A DNA stretch of 64,000 bases from Apostichopus japonicus (GCF_037975245.1 NC_092562.1:29031554-29095553), one strand, 5' to 3'; shown: positions 52,601 to 63,755, counted from the first letter of the stretch. Translations and numbers: made by a program. Notes: generated by a model not told the origin, from the sequence alone.

Positions 52601-55600
52601 GCCTCAATATAGCCCTTGTTAGACAGCACAGGCTATAAAGAGACAGTACATTTGTATGTCTTGTATATACCAGTCTTCCTGGTAAAGCCTACTTAAACTA
52701 TCACTGTATCAATGTTGGGTTTACCGCTAAATTAAGCTTTTCTAATCTTTGAAAGTTTGTTTGACTAGTCGTAGAAGCATATAATGAAACATGATAATTT
52801 TGGAATTTGAATAAAATTGCAGCTTTCGTTATATTGTAACCGTTGTACCTATAGGTTTTTACTTTTGAATTATCAATGTAGGTCTCAGAAAATAACAAAT
52901 GTTTATGGCAGCTCAAGGAGACATGTTTTTTTTTTCTGAAAGTTTCTCTATTATTGAAGCCTTGAACAATTTCGTGTAAAGTATCATGCTATTAAAAACG
53001 AATTACACCGTCTCTCTCTGAAGGGTAACCTACTTTGGATTTAAAAACAAAACAGGTTGAAGCCGATTTCAAATCTTTGGCACAAGTAACATATATGTGT
53101 ATCGCAACTGAACCCAGAGGTCTGTATTTACAGAGAATTCCGTCAGCCGTTACCATTGACAATTGCAAATTCTTCTTAATTCCTAAATCGCTGAGTCAGG
53201 ATAACGTTTGTTGAACAGCAACTATACTATAGGGACCTAACTCAATTGTTAGGAAATCAAATTGATATCACTTGGAAAAATGCTGACTTACAAACCACGA
53301 TACTTGCAGTTGATCTACCCTGCCTGTCTTTTGTGCAGTCACATCAGATATGGCTACCGTTGGATCTAAAAAAAAAAATATATATATATATATATATACC
53401 TTACATTGTACGATATCGCACTATATTGGTAAACTGGTGACTTCAAATCACCATTCAACTTCAAGTTATTTACATTTTCCAGTTATAAGATGTATTTTAA
53501 TTTCATTAACTGTTATTATTTAGTAATCGTCGTTATATTTACTAACTTAACCAATAAATATATGTGATTTATAAATTGGATACCTCAATTATTCATTGTG
53601 TATTCACAACGACTGAGAGCTATAACTGTCTCTAACATGAAAATGCAAGTGTTTAACGTTTCTACATAACTCAGCTCAGTATGTCGATTTCTGAGTTCAC
53701 TCACTCAGTATGTCCTATTAATACACTATCATAAAAATGAAGGGAAAAAGCGACTGCGTTCCGGCTTAAAACAAGCAACTGTGATTAAACTTGATAATTT
53801 ATTTGTATTGACATTTGAAGCTAAGCACACATAGCAGTGTCTCAGTTTTTTAAACGGGTAATTGAAAATATAAAAGTACGCAAGGGCATTCTGATGGTAG
53901 GCGTTGCCCATTTGCTGAGGGGAAGCCATATGGGTAATCTAGGGGTAAATTATTGTAAGGTTTGTGACATCATTATTTGTTCAACATTCCAAAGAGGAAC
54001 CTACGGGGTGGGTTGATGAGCTGTGTGGGTGGGCCGTGTAGGGGAATGTGCATCAATTTTCCTAGTTAAAACTTTGGGGCACTGACATAGTGGCTAACAT
54101 TTAAGCTGATTTGCCTGTCTAAAGCATATAGACGTGATAAATACATTTATGAACAGTAGTTTCACATTAGACTGCTATACTGTTTAAGCAGGCTAAATCT
54201 TAGGAGCTCTCTATTGTTATTGCGATTCAAAACAAACTCGTGAAAACCTGAACAAACACACGTTTATCGCATACGCGATTGTGTATATACGTGATGAACG
54301 GTTAAAATAAATCTTGTTTTCTTTTTTAACTCCATTCCTAAAAAAGTGCCTAGAATCTCGAGGTTGCATTCTACTAACTACTGAAATCATAAGAAAATAT
54401 GTGATCATTTCGCAAAAACTAACTTTCACATTTACTTAATTTATTTAGGAAGTAGAAATCTCACGGTGACAGCTGCCACCCTGCCTCCCCCTCCCTTCCC
54501 GTGCAGGCTACGGCACTGTACTTAGCATCTTAATCACAAATAAAATATAACGCATTTTGTGAACATTTCTACTCAATTAGAACTTGAAGTATAATGATGA
54601 ACGTGGTTATTGCAACAACATGATTAGCAGCTTAGCACCTAGGCTTATAGCACCACATTTGTATCTGTCTCAGAACTCCTATGTAATATATAATTATCTT
54701 ATGAAACACTTAAAACTATTAGTTTTATATTGCTTCTACGTGATATTACTGCATATTATAAAATAGGTAAAGTAAGATACTGTCATTACCTGCTGGCTTA
54801 GCATATATCCTCAGTAGAGCATGGGTGTAGTTCCTCATTTAATTTAGTTTAATGTGCGCTATACATGAAATCCGTAATTCTCATTTCAATGCAAATGAAA
54901 AGTTATATTTTTCATGAGGGGAGGGAGGGGGTGGAGGGGTCAGCAGAAGAAAATTATACTTTAATATCTACTAATCTCATAGCACCATGTTCGAACTCTA
55001 TTTATGAGATACACGAGTCATTATTAGCCTATTAGCCCTTATTAGGCCTAGGGGACATTTGATTTTGTCCCTCTCCTTTCAGAAAGTTGGGGCGTGCCCC
55101 CTCTTCTGCCCCCTCCCCATGATTGATGCCCCTGAATTTATTATATGTATGTAAATATATAACATGATTCATATCCCCAAATTACTTTTTGGTTGAAATA
55201 AAGGTTCAAACTGAGAGACATTCGCATTAAGCATGTGAATAGGGTTTACAAAACTCTCAAACCTTAAAGTAAATTTTTAATTAATTTTAATACGAAAATG
55301 TTATGCTATTCGATACCAAAACCGCATGTTATTATATGACAATTAGTATACTCAATTCAAAATGGCATTTTGGCTGCATTTTATCACAATCTTTTTCATC
55401 TATAGACTCGTTCATTCCACTGAGAACGGAAGAGATTTAACAAGCCATAAAAATACGTTAGGTTTATGCCATACCTGTAAGCTCAATTAAGCTTATTGTA
55501 AATCAAAGCTTGCAACAGGGGCACTGGGCTGCTGAGTGTTTGACTTTGATCCGTAGATAAATTAATTTGTTGATAGTAGATTAATTATGGAACTTAACGA

Positions 55601-58600
55601 CCAAAAATGTTCTCAATGATGTAATGATCGTTTAAGACGTTAAAATCAGTTGTCCCTCTGCCTAGAAGAGAAAAGAAGGACCGCGGAAGAGAGGCATTGG
55701 AACTTAGTTGACTAACTCCACTGAATGGAACCACATACAAATGTCTTTGTCTTAAGGGGAACAAGGCCAAACACTTTTGAATTGTTTAAAGTTTAGTGAA
55801 GGTGCACAAACCTTCAGAATCCGTCTGTATGTAGATATTTGAGCTGCTGTTCCCTTCAATTCCAGCTGCGTTCCTAACACTGACAGATATTGAATAGTTA
55901 GTACACTGGCTTAATTGTTCAGTGATTGTCGTGCTCATGGAGTTTCTTCCTGATATTAGCTTACTTCGCTGTGTCCATCCACTCGTCTCTTGGTAGTACA
56001 CAACGAAGAAGTACTCGGTGGTTGTAGGGTCACATTTAAGATTTTCTGACGTAATTGAATCAACCTGCATATATGAAGCAAGAGAAATTATGACCGATGA
56101 AGCTGATTCTCTTATAGTTTGACGGTTCCATTGTTCGTAGACTAACATTAGCTTAAGGCAGAAAGAAATTCAAAACTTATGCTACTGAATTACTTAACGC
56201 CCATATGGTTGAATTAGGTGCCAAGCTTACCGTCCACGTTACTGTAATTTGAGGCCTTGTTCCCACCATAGCTCCTCTGTGTGCTCTGACTTCACGTGGT
56301 ATAATAGATGGCGCTACCGAAAAAGCATGGACTAGTGTGTTATAGTTATGTGTTAACGTGTCATACATTACAATGTAGTTTGTATGCATAACGTATGCAC
56401 TATAAAATTTGTTAATACAATCTCGTCTCTGTCGTGGCAATTAAGTTAAACTTCTAATAGTTTATATTCGGTTCATAGTTTAGTAATAGTTCATTCAAGA
56501 GCCAGGGTAACTTTAATGTTATCATTTTTCAAAGATGAAAATGTCTCAAGTTGCTGTAAGAGCATATGTGGCAGGTTAGTGACGTGTTATATATTACACA
56601 TATTGGCAACACTTTATAAGACAATACGTTTATCACATAAATAGGTAAATTTTAGCATAGAAAACTTACCTTCAGAATTGGTTCGAATGGAGGTAGGTTC
56701 AGTGGCTTCACTTTTTCGACCAACTGCGTTTCTGATACGGACCGATATTGAATATACAGTACATTGTTGTAAGTTAGATATTGTCACAGACATTTCGGAA
56801 CGCCAGACTGAAACGTTCTGTGCTCTGGTTTCATTTGTAGGACGGTAGTAAACTTCATATGTGTAATCGGTGGTATCTGGATTACACTTCAGATTAGTTC
56901 GGTTGATGAAGTTGGTCTTTAAAAAAATGGAGTAAGAGAAAGAAAGTATAAGACAGGTTAACATGATGTGGATCAAAACACTAAAATCGTGCACAGTAAA
57001 TTTATCAGTAAGAGCAAGGGTGCGTTATTGATTTTATGTTTATACATAGGGCATATAGTTACTGTTTCCACGTTTATTCTAAAAAGCATTCTGAGAGTAA
57101 TGTCAACTTTTGTCTTTCAAATTACACGGACAGTGCAGTGTAATTTACCAGTCATTGGCACTTTGTGAACTATCCTTATGAACGATTTCAACGTTCTCGT
57201 CGCCTCAATATAGCTCTTGTTAGACAGCACATATTATAAAAAGACAGAGATGAAATACACCGTCTCTGTCCTATTTTGTAACCTATTTTGGATTTCAAAC
57301 AAAATGAATTCTCGCAGGTGCAGGAAGCCGGTTTCAATTTTTTTCCACAAGTAAGCTATATGTGTATCGCAACTGAACCCAGAGGTATGTAATTACATAG
57401 AATTCCTAAATTACTGCGTCCGGATAACTTTTGTTTAACAGCAATCAAAACCAGGGACCTGACTCAGTTGTGAGGTAATCAAAATGATATCACTTGACAA
57501 AATGCTGACTTACAGACCACGATACTTGCAGTTGATCTACCCTGCCTGTCTTTTGCGCAGTTACAGAAATCCGTACCGTTGGATCTGAAGAAAAAAAAAT
57601 CATAATATACCTAACATTGTGCGATATCGCACTATATAGGTGAACTGGTCACTTTAATTCATTCTTCAACTTCAAGATATTTACATTTTAAAGTTAAAGG
57701 ATGTATTTTATTTCATTAACTGTTATTATTTAGAAACCGTCGTCATATTGACTATTATCGTAGAACATTTCTCTGGATTATTCCATTGAGTTTTCACACA
57801 AATCTAGAGCTATAACTTTATCTAACATGGAAAATGCAAATGTTTAATGTTGCTACATGACTCCGTTCAGAATTTCGATTCTCAGTTCACTTACTCAGTA
57901 TGTCCTGCTAATACACTATCATCAAAATGAAAGAAACAAATGACTGCGTTCTAGATTAAAACATACATATGTGATAGAACTTGATAATTTTTTTGTATTG
58001 ATATGTGAAGCTAAGCACACAAAACAATTTGCTTTATTATATCTTGACTGCTTTTCAAACAATCTCTCTCGATATTTCCCATTTAAATTTAAATAAATGG
58101 ATAACAGAGATGTCGAAGTGTCAGGCAAGAAATCTGTCAGGATAAATGCAACCATTCAATCAAACACGCAATTATAAAAATAGCAGCCACACTTACATTT
58201 GATATTCGACATTTTATATGGAGTAATATGTAATAATCCTGATTCAGAAAATGACGACTATACCCTCCCTCCCTCCCCTCCTCTCCTTCCCAGAAATGCA
58301 CTTTGATAATATACTAAACGTTTTACTCTCCATTGAAACCGAGAGAGACAATTAGGCACAAACCTCCAGAATCCGTACGAACAGTGACAGGAGAAGTCAT
58401 GTTTACACGACCGACTGCGTTCTTGATACCCACTGATATTAAATATTCAGTACATTGAGATAATGTACCATCGGCGATCGTTACGTTGGTAGAAGAGCTT
58501 AAGGTCGATATATTATATCCGCTGACGTTTTCTGCATCTTCATAGTAGACTCCATATGTGTAGTCTGTAGTTCTTGGGTCGCACTTCAGATTTAGTTTCG

Positions 58601-61600
58601 TGACATTTACAGGCTAATTAATCGTTTGATCACAGAAACAAAAGTTAAAGTTAAGTCTAACATGTACTGAGTGAAAAATACATTTCAGTTATGTGGTGGT
58701 ACTAATCTAAAGGACAAATACATAAGGAACGGCGTATTTCTTTTTTAATGTGTATTTATAAATAAATCAGTACGTTTTAAATCAGTTAAACTGTAATCAA
58801 TTATCTCCTCCTGCTACTAATCTTTGCATGATATTTCAACGTTTCAAACATGACTAAAAACTCAAAAGAAATATAATATATATTTTTTTCATTGTGTTAC
58901 TTGCGCTTTATATTGCCAAGTCGGGCAATTGTCCGGTCATCGTTGTCGTGTTTCTAACCAGGTGTCATACTTGAGCATCACGTGAAAATATTATATAGTG
59001 AACATGCGTGCGTGGAATAAGCTGCACAAAGGTAGAACGACTCTTCCTATTTGGAAACAATTACCCCAATCTGCCCCTGTGTATTGTTTACAGTGCATTT
59101 AACTTACAGTCCAACTAACTAGAATTCGCACAGGGTTGATACCATGGAGTAGAGTAGCTCTGATATCTCTCGGCATAGCAGTTGGATCTGAAATGATAAA
59201 ATAAATGACGTTACAGTGACTAGAGAAGAAACATGTGGTACATTCCTGGCCATAGTTTGCTGCTGAGGTGTTTTCCATTTGTTTAGTCCTTAGCCGAGCC
59301 ATTTGTATAAGAACACGAGGAAACGACATATACCAAACTTAAGACCTCTGCGGTTACCAATGTCTAACTATAATGAACATAGTAAGAACAGAGCTTTGAA
59401 CGTCAAAATGACATCTACACAGGAACTTGAAATATCTGGAATACAGACAGGGGAAAATGTTAATCATTACCGATATCGTTGATATCAAGTATGTTAACCG
59501 ATGATATGTCGTTATATAGTTACACCGTCACTATCTTTATCCCAATTGTTTACTCAGCATTACGTTTCTTTCTCCAGATTGTTCAAGGGAATGTAATACG
59601 CAATAACAATTAGAAGAAACTATACTATCAATTTTGTTTAAAATCCGAACATCCATACAAATTCTGACTTCATTCTATAACAAGACCTACGATTTCATCA
59701 CATCAATCTTTCTTTTTTACAGGCAGGGAAAAAGCTGGTCCCGTTTCAAGTGACAATCATGACGGCACATATCACTTTTAAGTACAGGTATATGTTATAG
59801 GCGTTTTGCGCTAAATGAAACTGTTCTAACGGTTTTCCAGACTATGTAAAGATTTTACTCATCTGCTGTGCGTAGATGATGCAAGGTACCAGTTAGTGTA
59901 CGAGCCGTTCCTTCAAAGTGTAATTTGTGGTATTACATAAGTAACCAATTAATTCGATTCGCATCTTAAAAGGTTGCCTTTTTTGGGGGTCGAAAAGGAT
60001 TAGAAGAGCTTGGTGTTATAAACATGACTAAAATTGAGGAAAAAACCTTCTGAATCCGTCAGAACAGTATCTTCAGCACTTCTGTCTCCATTTGAACCTT
60101 CCGCATTCCTCCTCACCGACACTAAATATTCAGTACATTGAAGTAAACCATTCGTGATAGTCACACTACGTTCAGACTGTACGGTTTGTACTGAATCACT
60201 CCCATCACCAGTCGCTGGTCGGTAGTGCACCTCATATGTAAACTCTGTTGACGGACATATGTCCTATGTACAAGAAAATTTACACATTTTGGATTCCAAG
60301 TATAGTTAAAGCCCTCTCCTCAATGTTGATCCAAATGTTCTATATAAAATGGTAGACCATCATTTAATACCAATATGTTACAAGCGACGTTACTGTTTAC
60401 GACTTCAAGTAATGAATGCAGTTTAGTTAAGCATAAGCCAACTTTTATAAAGGCACAATGCTCATTGTAGGTGTTATTGAAATCATCAGCTGCAGACTAA
60501 CGTGAATATTTGTCGCGGTTTAAATACTGGTAGTCATTTGATCAGGTAAGATTAACTGAGACAATGCTCTATCATTAGGTTTCATAAGTCCGTGATTCGA
60601 GTGAAAAGAAATTTAAAAAGTGTATACGTAAAGCAAACTTAGGAACTGTGTTTCCAGCACCTTTCACAAGGTAAATATATCATACCTCCCAGCTCACTGT
60701 AAATGAAATCCTTTCCTCTGCCAGCGTTGGCTCGGCATTAACATTAGTGGGGGGTTCTGTTGACACTGAAATCAAGGAACCAATATAACGTCAGACACGT
60801 CAAATGCGATCTAATATCTTCTTTGTATTGTGACCAGATTGCAGACTTGTAAAGTGCGTTCCAAAGCCACGAGTGCAAGTACGCATCCAATAGTCTCGAT
60901 GTAAAATTACGAAGGCCCTGACTCAAAGTATATGTATATATATGAGATTGTTGTCTTTCTGAGTACGATTAGTAAGTTTGGGTCTTCTCTCTCTATTACG
61001 TCCCTAGTACGAATAAGAGTAATACCTGGAGTTTGCAGATGGAGGTAGTTGACAGAAATTCACAAGAGTAAGAACTTAATATAATAGGTTTGGAAAATAA
61101 CAGACGTCCTTGTCTGTTGGGCAATTTTGTTTAAAGCTATGCGTGACTAAAGAGAGTCTCGACAAAGATGTTGCAATTAAGAAGACATTCAAGTGACCGT
61201 GGCACTATGGAACCGTATATTCAAAGCTACATTGACTGAGAAGATTGATCACAATATTGTAATTTAAATAGTTTTCATAAGTATCATTGCATTGTATGCA
61301 ATGTTAACTGTAGTAAATACAACTATTATTAAGTAATGTATATTAGATCCTCCTGCAAGCAGGAACTCGCGAAGAAGCCTAATTAGCTTATCAAAGCCGC
61401 AAGCTGACCGAAGTCAGTCTCTCACATTCATATTTAACGTCCATGATTATGAATTGTTAATTGTCAACAACTCTGTAACTGGACGACATACATTAATCTG
61501 GGAGTGACTCGAACCGGGGACCTTATGATTGAAAGCAAGGGCGTAGGAACCGGGGGGCTGGGGGCGCCAGCCCCCCCAGTGAAAATGTGGAGGGGCGGAA

Positions 61601-63755
61601 GTATCATCCCCCCCCCCCCCCCCGCTTCGCAAGTCAGAAAACCCCTTTTTCATTTCCAAATGAGAAAAAAATCTCATTTGGAGCACCAAATTGCATCTTA
61701 GGACAGGTGAAAATGCAAAATTATATACAAAATGGAGTGGGTGGGTTGAAGTGTGCTACATTGCACCAAATTGCATCTGAGGCCATCTGGAAAAACAAAA
61801 AATTTCAAAAGGGGAGGGGGACACCCCCTCCCCCAGGCCGGCCATCAGTCTTCAGCCCCCCACTCAAAAGTACCTTCCTACGCCACTGATTGAAAGGCAC
61901 TGGTGTTAACCACTGAGCTAACACTCCACAATGCAACAACCCAACATGCAACGACCCAGTGTACTATACGCGTTGCCAAACGCAGCATCTATGATAGTTG
62001 GAAGTGTTAGCTTAGTGGTTAGCTCAGTGGTTAGCTCAGTGGTTAGCTCAGTGGTTAACGCCGGTGCCTTTCAGTCATAAGGTCCAGAGTTCGAGTCACT
62101 CCAAGATTAATGTATGTCGTCCAGTTACAGAGTTGTTGACAAGTGACAATTCATTATTAGGACGTTAAAATATGAATCTGAGAGACTGACTTCGGTCAGC
62201 TTGCGGCTTTGATAAGCCAATGATGGCTTTTTCGCGAGTCTCTCTTTGCAGGAGGATCTAAAAAATATATACACACAATACATACATACAGTTCTAGCAA
62301 TATTTACGCACAGTTAGATATGGTGCGGTGATATTAGAAAAATATTTGGTGATAAAAATGATAAGATAACATACCGTACGTAGAGTCGTGTATGGGATAT
62401 TGTGAAGGAGTGTCACGCCGAAAATTACAATCTGCTCAATATTGGCCTAAGATTACTCATGAAAAAAATACCACTTTACAGAACACTGCCCATGGAAACC
62501 AGGAAGCTCTGCCGCACAAACGAAAGGCCAGGTTAACGACTGATGACGTCATAGTAGACAATAGTAGACAACCCTCGGGAATTACTGGTATTTCCCGTTT
62601 CAGAAGCGCAACATTACATGACAATACAGGCTTAAACAATTAATACGCCGAACCAAATAGCTTTAAAAAGATACTATGCACGTTAATAGTTACAATACTA
62701 ATATCCATCTGAAATCCCAACTTTTGCTTACATTCGCTCTCAAACATATTTGATTGAGAACCTACGAATCCGCCGTTTTCTACAACAGACTTTGTTGCAC
62801 TAACTTATTGCGTCAAACAAGTTTATGCGTTATGCTACGCAGTAATAGGCCATCGCGTATTAAGTTTTCTTATCCGCAGAAAGTCTAAGCAAACGGCATA
62901 TACACTTATATAGGCTGAAGACTAAAACCGAACACGCACATGTAATCTTTATTTAATTACGGTTTACTGAAACAGCACAAAACCAAGTTACTTCAGTTTA
63001 AGAAGATATTACGTTGTTTTTTAGACTGCAAATTTGCAGAAACAAATTATAGGCGGATGTTATGTGTTTGTGGCTAGTTTTAATGACTACATTGTTGTAA
63101 TGTCATGAAACACAATGTGATATAGGTTTCAACATAACATGCAAGTTCAATGCCTAAACAGCGAAGCTTCACACTAGGTAATTGTAAAAATGACTGTCAC
63201 CTATCACATAGTTCCTGTTGTACATAACATAAATATACTTATTAACATATATACAAATAACCCGTTCGATGCTCAGTTTTAAATGATTGAATCCATCTCT
63301 AACAACCTGTAAAAAAAATGAAGATCGCGTCTAACTCCACGACAGCAAAAACTAAATCGAATTTTAAATTAATTTAAACAGACGTAACCAACCTCTCCGC
63401 CATCCCCGTGCCAAAAATAAAAACCCATGGAATTACTCATTGTACTTACTACAAACAACCGCAGATGGAGAGCTTTGGCCAACTGCTCTTTGCCCCTGAA
63501 TAATCTTTATAACAGACACATTAATTGAGTAATATCCTGCAATATCCAATCCAGTAAGAGTTAAGTAGTTATTGATGGTGTCCTCGTGGGTTCTCTCTTG
63601 TTGCTCTGTGGATATATTGGTCAATCCAAAGGTAACTCGATAAGAGTCGACTGGACCGGTACCATAGTCATATCCAGGTCTCCAAAGGTTCCAGGAAACT
63701 TGGATCCCTTCCTCAACGACAGTAATTGAAGGAGCATCAGACAACGCTGGAAGAG
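33724..63755 (-). CDS. Gene B: receptor-type protein tyrosine phosphatase (FN3x10-TM-PTP D1-D2), 5' end outside window
   Basis: Thirty-seven exons give a continuous frame of about 1,725 residues ending at TAA 33,724-33,726. Domains in order: ten FN3, transmembrane segment, juxtamembrane/wedge, catalytic PTP domain D1, degenerate D2. RPTPs remove phosphate from tyrosines on membrane-proximal substrates; tandem-domain RPTPs usually have an active D1 and a regulatory D2, and that fits here. D1 keeps WPD, HCSAGCGRTG and Q-loop motifs; D2 lacks them. The first visible exon enters in phase 1, so more ectodomain lies upstream. FN3-1 to FN3-4 and their introns are paralogous to gene A. All introns are GT-AG except one GC-AG at 36,151. 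The class cannot be fixed without the N-terminus. Confidence 0.93.
37962..42237 (-). CDS. Gene B catalytic tyrosine phosphatase domain D1 (eight exons)
   Basis: Exons 42,150-42,237; 41,675-41,751; 41,197-41,233; 40,743-40,840; 40,308-40,433; 39,560-39,708; 38,460-38,595; 37,962-38,111. Motifs in order: KNRFKNI and YDHSRVVL (phosphotyrosine loop), DYINASYI, GYKKQNAFIACQ, FWRMIW, VENGKIKCLTYWP, FGWPDMKVP (general acid Asp at 39,658-39,660), VVHCSAGCGRTG (catalytic Cys at 39,562-39,564, Arg at 38,580-38,582), and the Q-loop EQYQFIYESLL. An intron splits the P-loop inside its Ser codon (AG|T). All catalytic residues are present, so D1 should be active. The phosphotyrosine-loop Tyr is Phe here (KNRF). 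Confidence 0.95.
42840..42997 (-). CDS. Gene B wedge exon before PTP D1
   Basis: 158 bases, phase 1 to 0. Ends in TIHRHELPSYVKEQHLKGGF then HDEYK, matching the RPTP wedge pattern (basic-hydrophobic helix, then F-x-x-EY) that leads into D1. The donor is GTAAGA. Confidence 0.85.
43814..43884 (-). CDS. Gene B juxtamembrane exon
   Basis: 71 bases, phase 2 to 1. Encodes SNLLSILSNKYWAIRRERIE then DDN: a basic segment then acidic residues on the cytoplasmic side. No recognised motif. Confidence 0.8.
44233..44332 (-). CDS. Gene B transmembrane exon
   Basis: Phase 1 in, phase 2 out. Encodes LLPFVLGVTGPSVFLIISLL then VLVVYLIA, a single hydrophobic span, followed by a basic SPSRR stop-transfer sequence. 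A type I orientation follows from the FN3 side being extracellular. Confidence 0.9.
44807..46293 (-). CDS. Gene B FN3 domain 10, membrane-proximal (two exons)
   Basis: Exons 46,223-46,293 (phase 1-0, VKVTPTNVNTSDVS...IELSWQ) and 44,807-45,050 (phase 0-1, YKYEISYRSQN...SYVFYLRLTNYAGRSGPYAV). Last ectodomain unit before the transmembrane exon. Confidence 0.87.
46391..46498. repeat. Short minisatellite (GGATGGACACATACATA-type)
   Basis: About five imperfect units of GATG(G/A)ACACATACATA in the intron between FN3-10 first exon and FN3-9. The open frame across it is repetitive and not a gene. Confidence 0.8.
46712..47898 (-). CDS. Gene B FN3 domain 9 (two exons)
   Basis: Exons 47,822-47,898 (phase 1-0, DPTTRIEFNVSRIND...IQVTWT) and 46,712-46,955 (phase 0-1, NLKCDPGLGYDVIVRYGEST...VITDSEG). 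The intron holds a solitary Penelope 3' repeat (47,149-47,303). Confidence 0.87.
47149..47303 (-). mobile_element. Solitary Penelope-type 3' repeat
   Basis: Matches the repeats at 196-480: GTGTAAAAGTAAGTTGG, CTGACGTTTCGATCCTAGCA, CACAGAATACAGACA, ATGGTGAACACA. No coding sequence beside it. On the minus strand GGTCCTGCTAGGATCGAAAC and GTC keep part of the hammerhead-like order, but the CUGANGA part is degraded. Confidence 0.65.
48301..49356 (-). CDS. Gene B FN3 domain 8 (two exons)
   Basis: Exons 49,277-49,356 (phase 1-0, DPSTLFRFTTTRLLG...VRVSWP) and 48,301-48,547 (phase 0-1, GNPLSIYDLRCDPSLGYTVI...VLTDSEG). Clearly FN3 but more diverged from the other repeats. Confidence 0.87.
51170..51664 (-). 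CDS. Gene B FN3 domain 7 (two exons)
   Basis: Exons 51,582-51,664 (phase 1-0) and 51,170-51,422 (phase 0-1, VDAITSENLKCDPTTTEYSF...IQTDSAG). Sister of FN3-5, with near-identical second exon and flanking intron. Confidence 0.87.
52127..53365 (-). CDS. Gene B FN3 domain 6 (two exons)
   Basis: Exons 53,292-53,365 (phase 1-0, DPTVAISDVTAQKTG...LQVSWF) and 52,127-52,370 (phase 0-1, NLKCNPDTGYTYEVYYHPRY...VRTKSDG). Sister of FN3-4. The first exon's acceptor is preceded by an A/T run and a short TA microsatellite (53,369-53,397). Confidence 0.87.
54917..54940 (+). other. G-quadruplex-type motif
   Basis: GGGGAGGGAGGGGGTGGAGG followed by GG: at least four G runs with one-base loops. The same intron position in the sister block (50,270-50,290) has GGGGTGGGGGTGGGGGGTGG. 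Intronic; G-rich on the non-transcribed side, so the pre-mRNA carries C. Confidence 0.6.
55812..56313 (-). CDS. Gene B FN3 domain 5 (two exons)
   Basis: Exons 56,231-56,313 (phase 1-0, PSIIPREVRAHRGAMVG...VTVTWT-like end ITVTWT) and 55,812-56,064 (phase 0-1, VDSITSENLKCDPTTTEYFF...IQTDSEG). The first exon's acceptor (CGGTAG) has a weak pyrimidine tract but phase and the sister exon at 51,582-51,664 support it. Confidence 0.86.
56670..57584 (-). CDS. Gene B FN3 domain 4 (two exons)
   Basis: Exons 57,514-57,584 (phase 1-0, LQVSWS end) and 56,670-56,916 (phase 0-1, NLKCNPDTTDYTYEVYYRPT...IRNAVGRKSEATE). First member of the duplicated FN3 pair; its sister is FN3-6. Confidence 0.88.
58364..59187 (-). 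CDS. Gene B FN3 domain 3 (two exons)
   Basis: Exons 59,108-59,187 (phase 1-0, DPTAMPRDIRATLLHG...ILVSWT) and 58,364-58,613 (phase 0-1, PVNVTKLNLKCDPRTTDYTY...SPVTVRTDSGG). It contains several NxT/S sequons. The intron is 0.5 kb against 2.6 kb in gene A, because the TTTTACC element is absent. Confidence 0.88.
60047..60765 (-). CDS. Gene B FN3 domain 2 (two exons)
   Basis: Exons 60,686-60,765 (phase 1-0, ends ISFTVSWE) and 60,047-60,263 (phase 0-1, QCTEYLVSVRRNAEG...VLTDSEG). The paralogue in gene A is at 9,071-9,774. Confidence 0.88.
61345..61927 (-). mobile_element. tRNA-derived SINE, copy 2, split by a MITE
   Basis: Reading the minus strand, the head GGAGTGTTAGCTCAGTGGTT starts at 61,927 and the body (GACTTCGGTCAGCTTGCGGC, CGCGAGTTCCTGCTTGCAGG) ends near 61,345. 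A hAT-like MITE sits inside the tRNA-related head at 61,536-61,888. It faces copy 3 head to head, about 70 bp apart. Confidence 0.85.
61536..61888. mobile_element. hAT-like MITE, copy 2, nested in a SINE
   Basis: Begins CAAGGGCGTAGGAACCGG, ends TTCCTACGCCACTG; the inverted GGCGTAGGAA is shared. ATTGAAAG occurs at 61,528-61,535 and 61,889-61,896, a perfect 8-bp target duplication. Excision rejoins the SINE exactly (TTATGATTGAAAGGCAC). The 8-bp duplication and CA...TG ends fit hAT. It includes a C15 run at 61,608-61,623 and an open frame that is not a gene. Confidence 0.85.
62000..62290 (+). mobile_element. tRNA-derived SINE, copy 3, with multiplied A-box
   Basis: Same family as copies 1 and 2. 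The 12-base unit TTAGCTCAGTGG is present four times in tandem (the first as TTAGCTTAGTGG) between the head GGAAGTG and TTAACGCCGG. The B-box (AGTTCGAGTCACTCC), body and TACA-type tail follow. Confidence 0.85.
63450..63755 (-). CDS. Gene B FN3 domain 1
   Basis: 102 codons in one exon, phase 1-1. IQVSWNLWRPGYDYGTGPVD, then the FGLTNI and YSINVSVIKI strands. Paralogue of the gene A FN3-1 exon, with the surrounding introns also alignable. Upstream exons lie beyond the right edge. Confidence 0.88.

Larger units (their letters stand above)
49900..57990. repeat. Tandem duplication of the FN3-pair exon block (FN3-6/7 and FN3-4/5)
   Basis: Block 1 (about 50,010-53,770) and block 2 (about 53,870-57,960) are collinear over exons and introns: AAAGTACGC at 50,013 and 53,873; the G-rich run at 50,270 and 54,917; GGACCGCGGAA at 51,031 and 55,679; FN3-7 and FN3-5; FN3-6 and FN3-4. 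Block 2 has about 0.8 kb extra (54,040-54,840). Confidence 0.85.
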
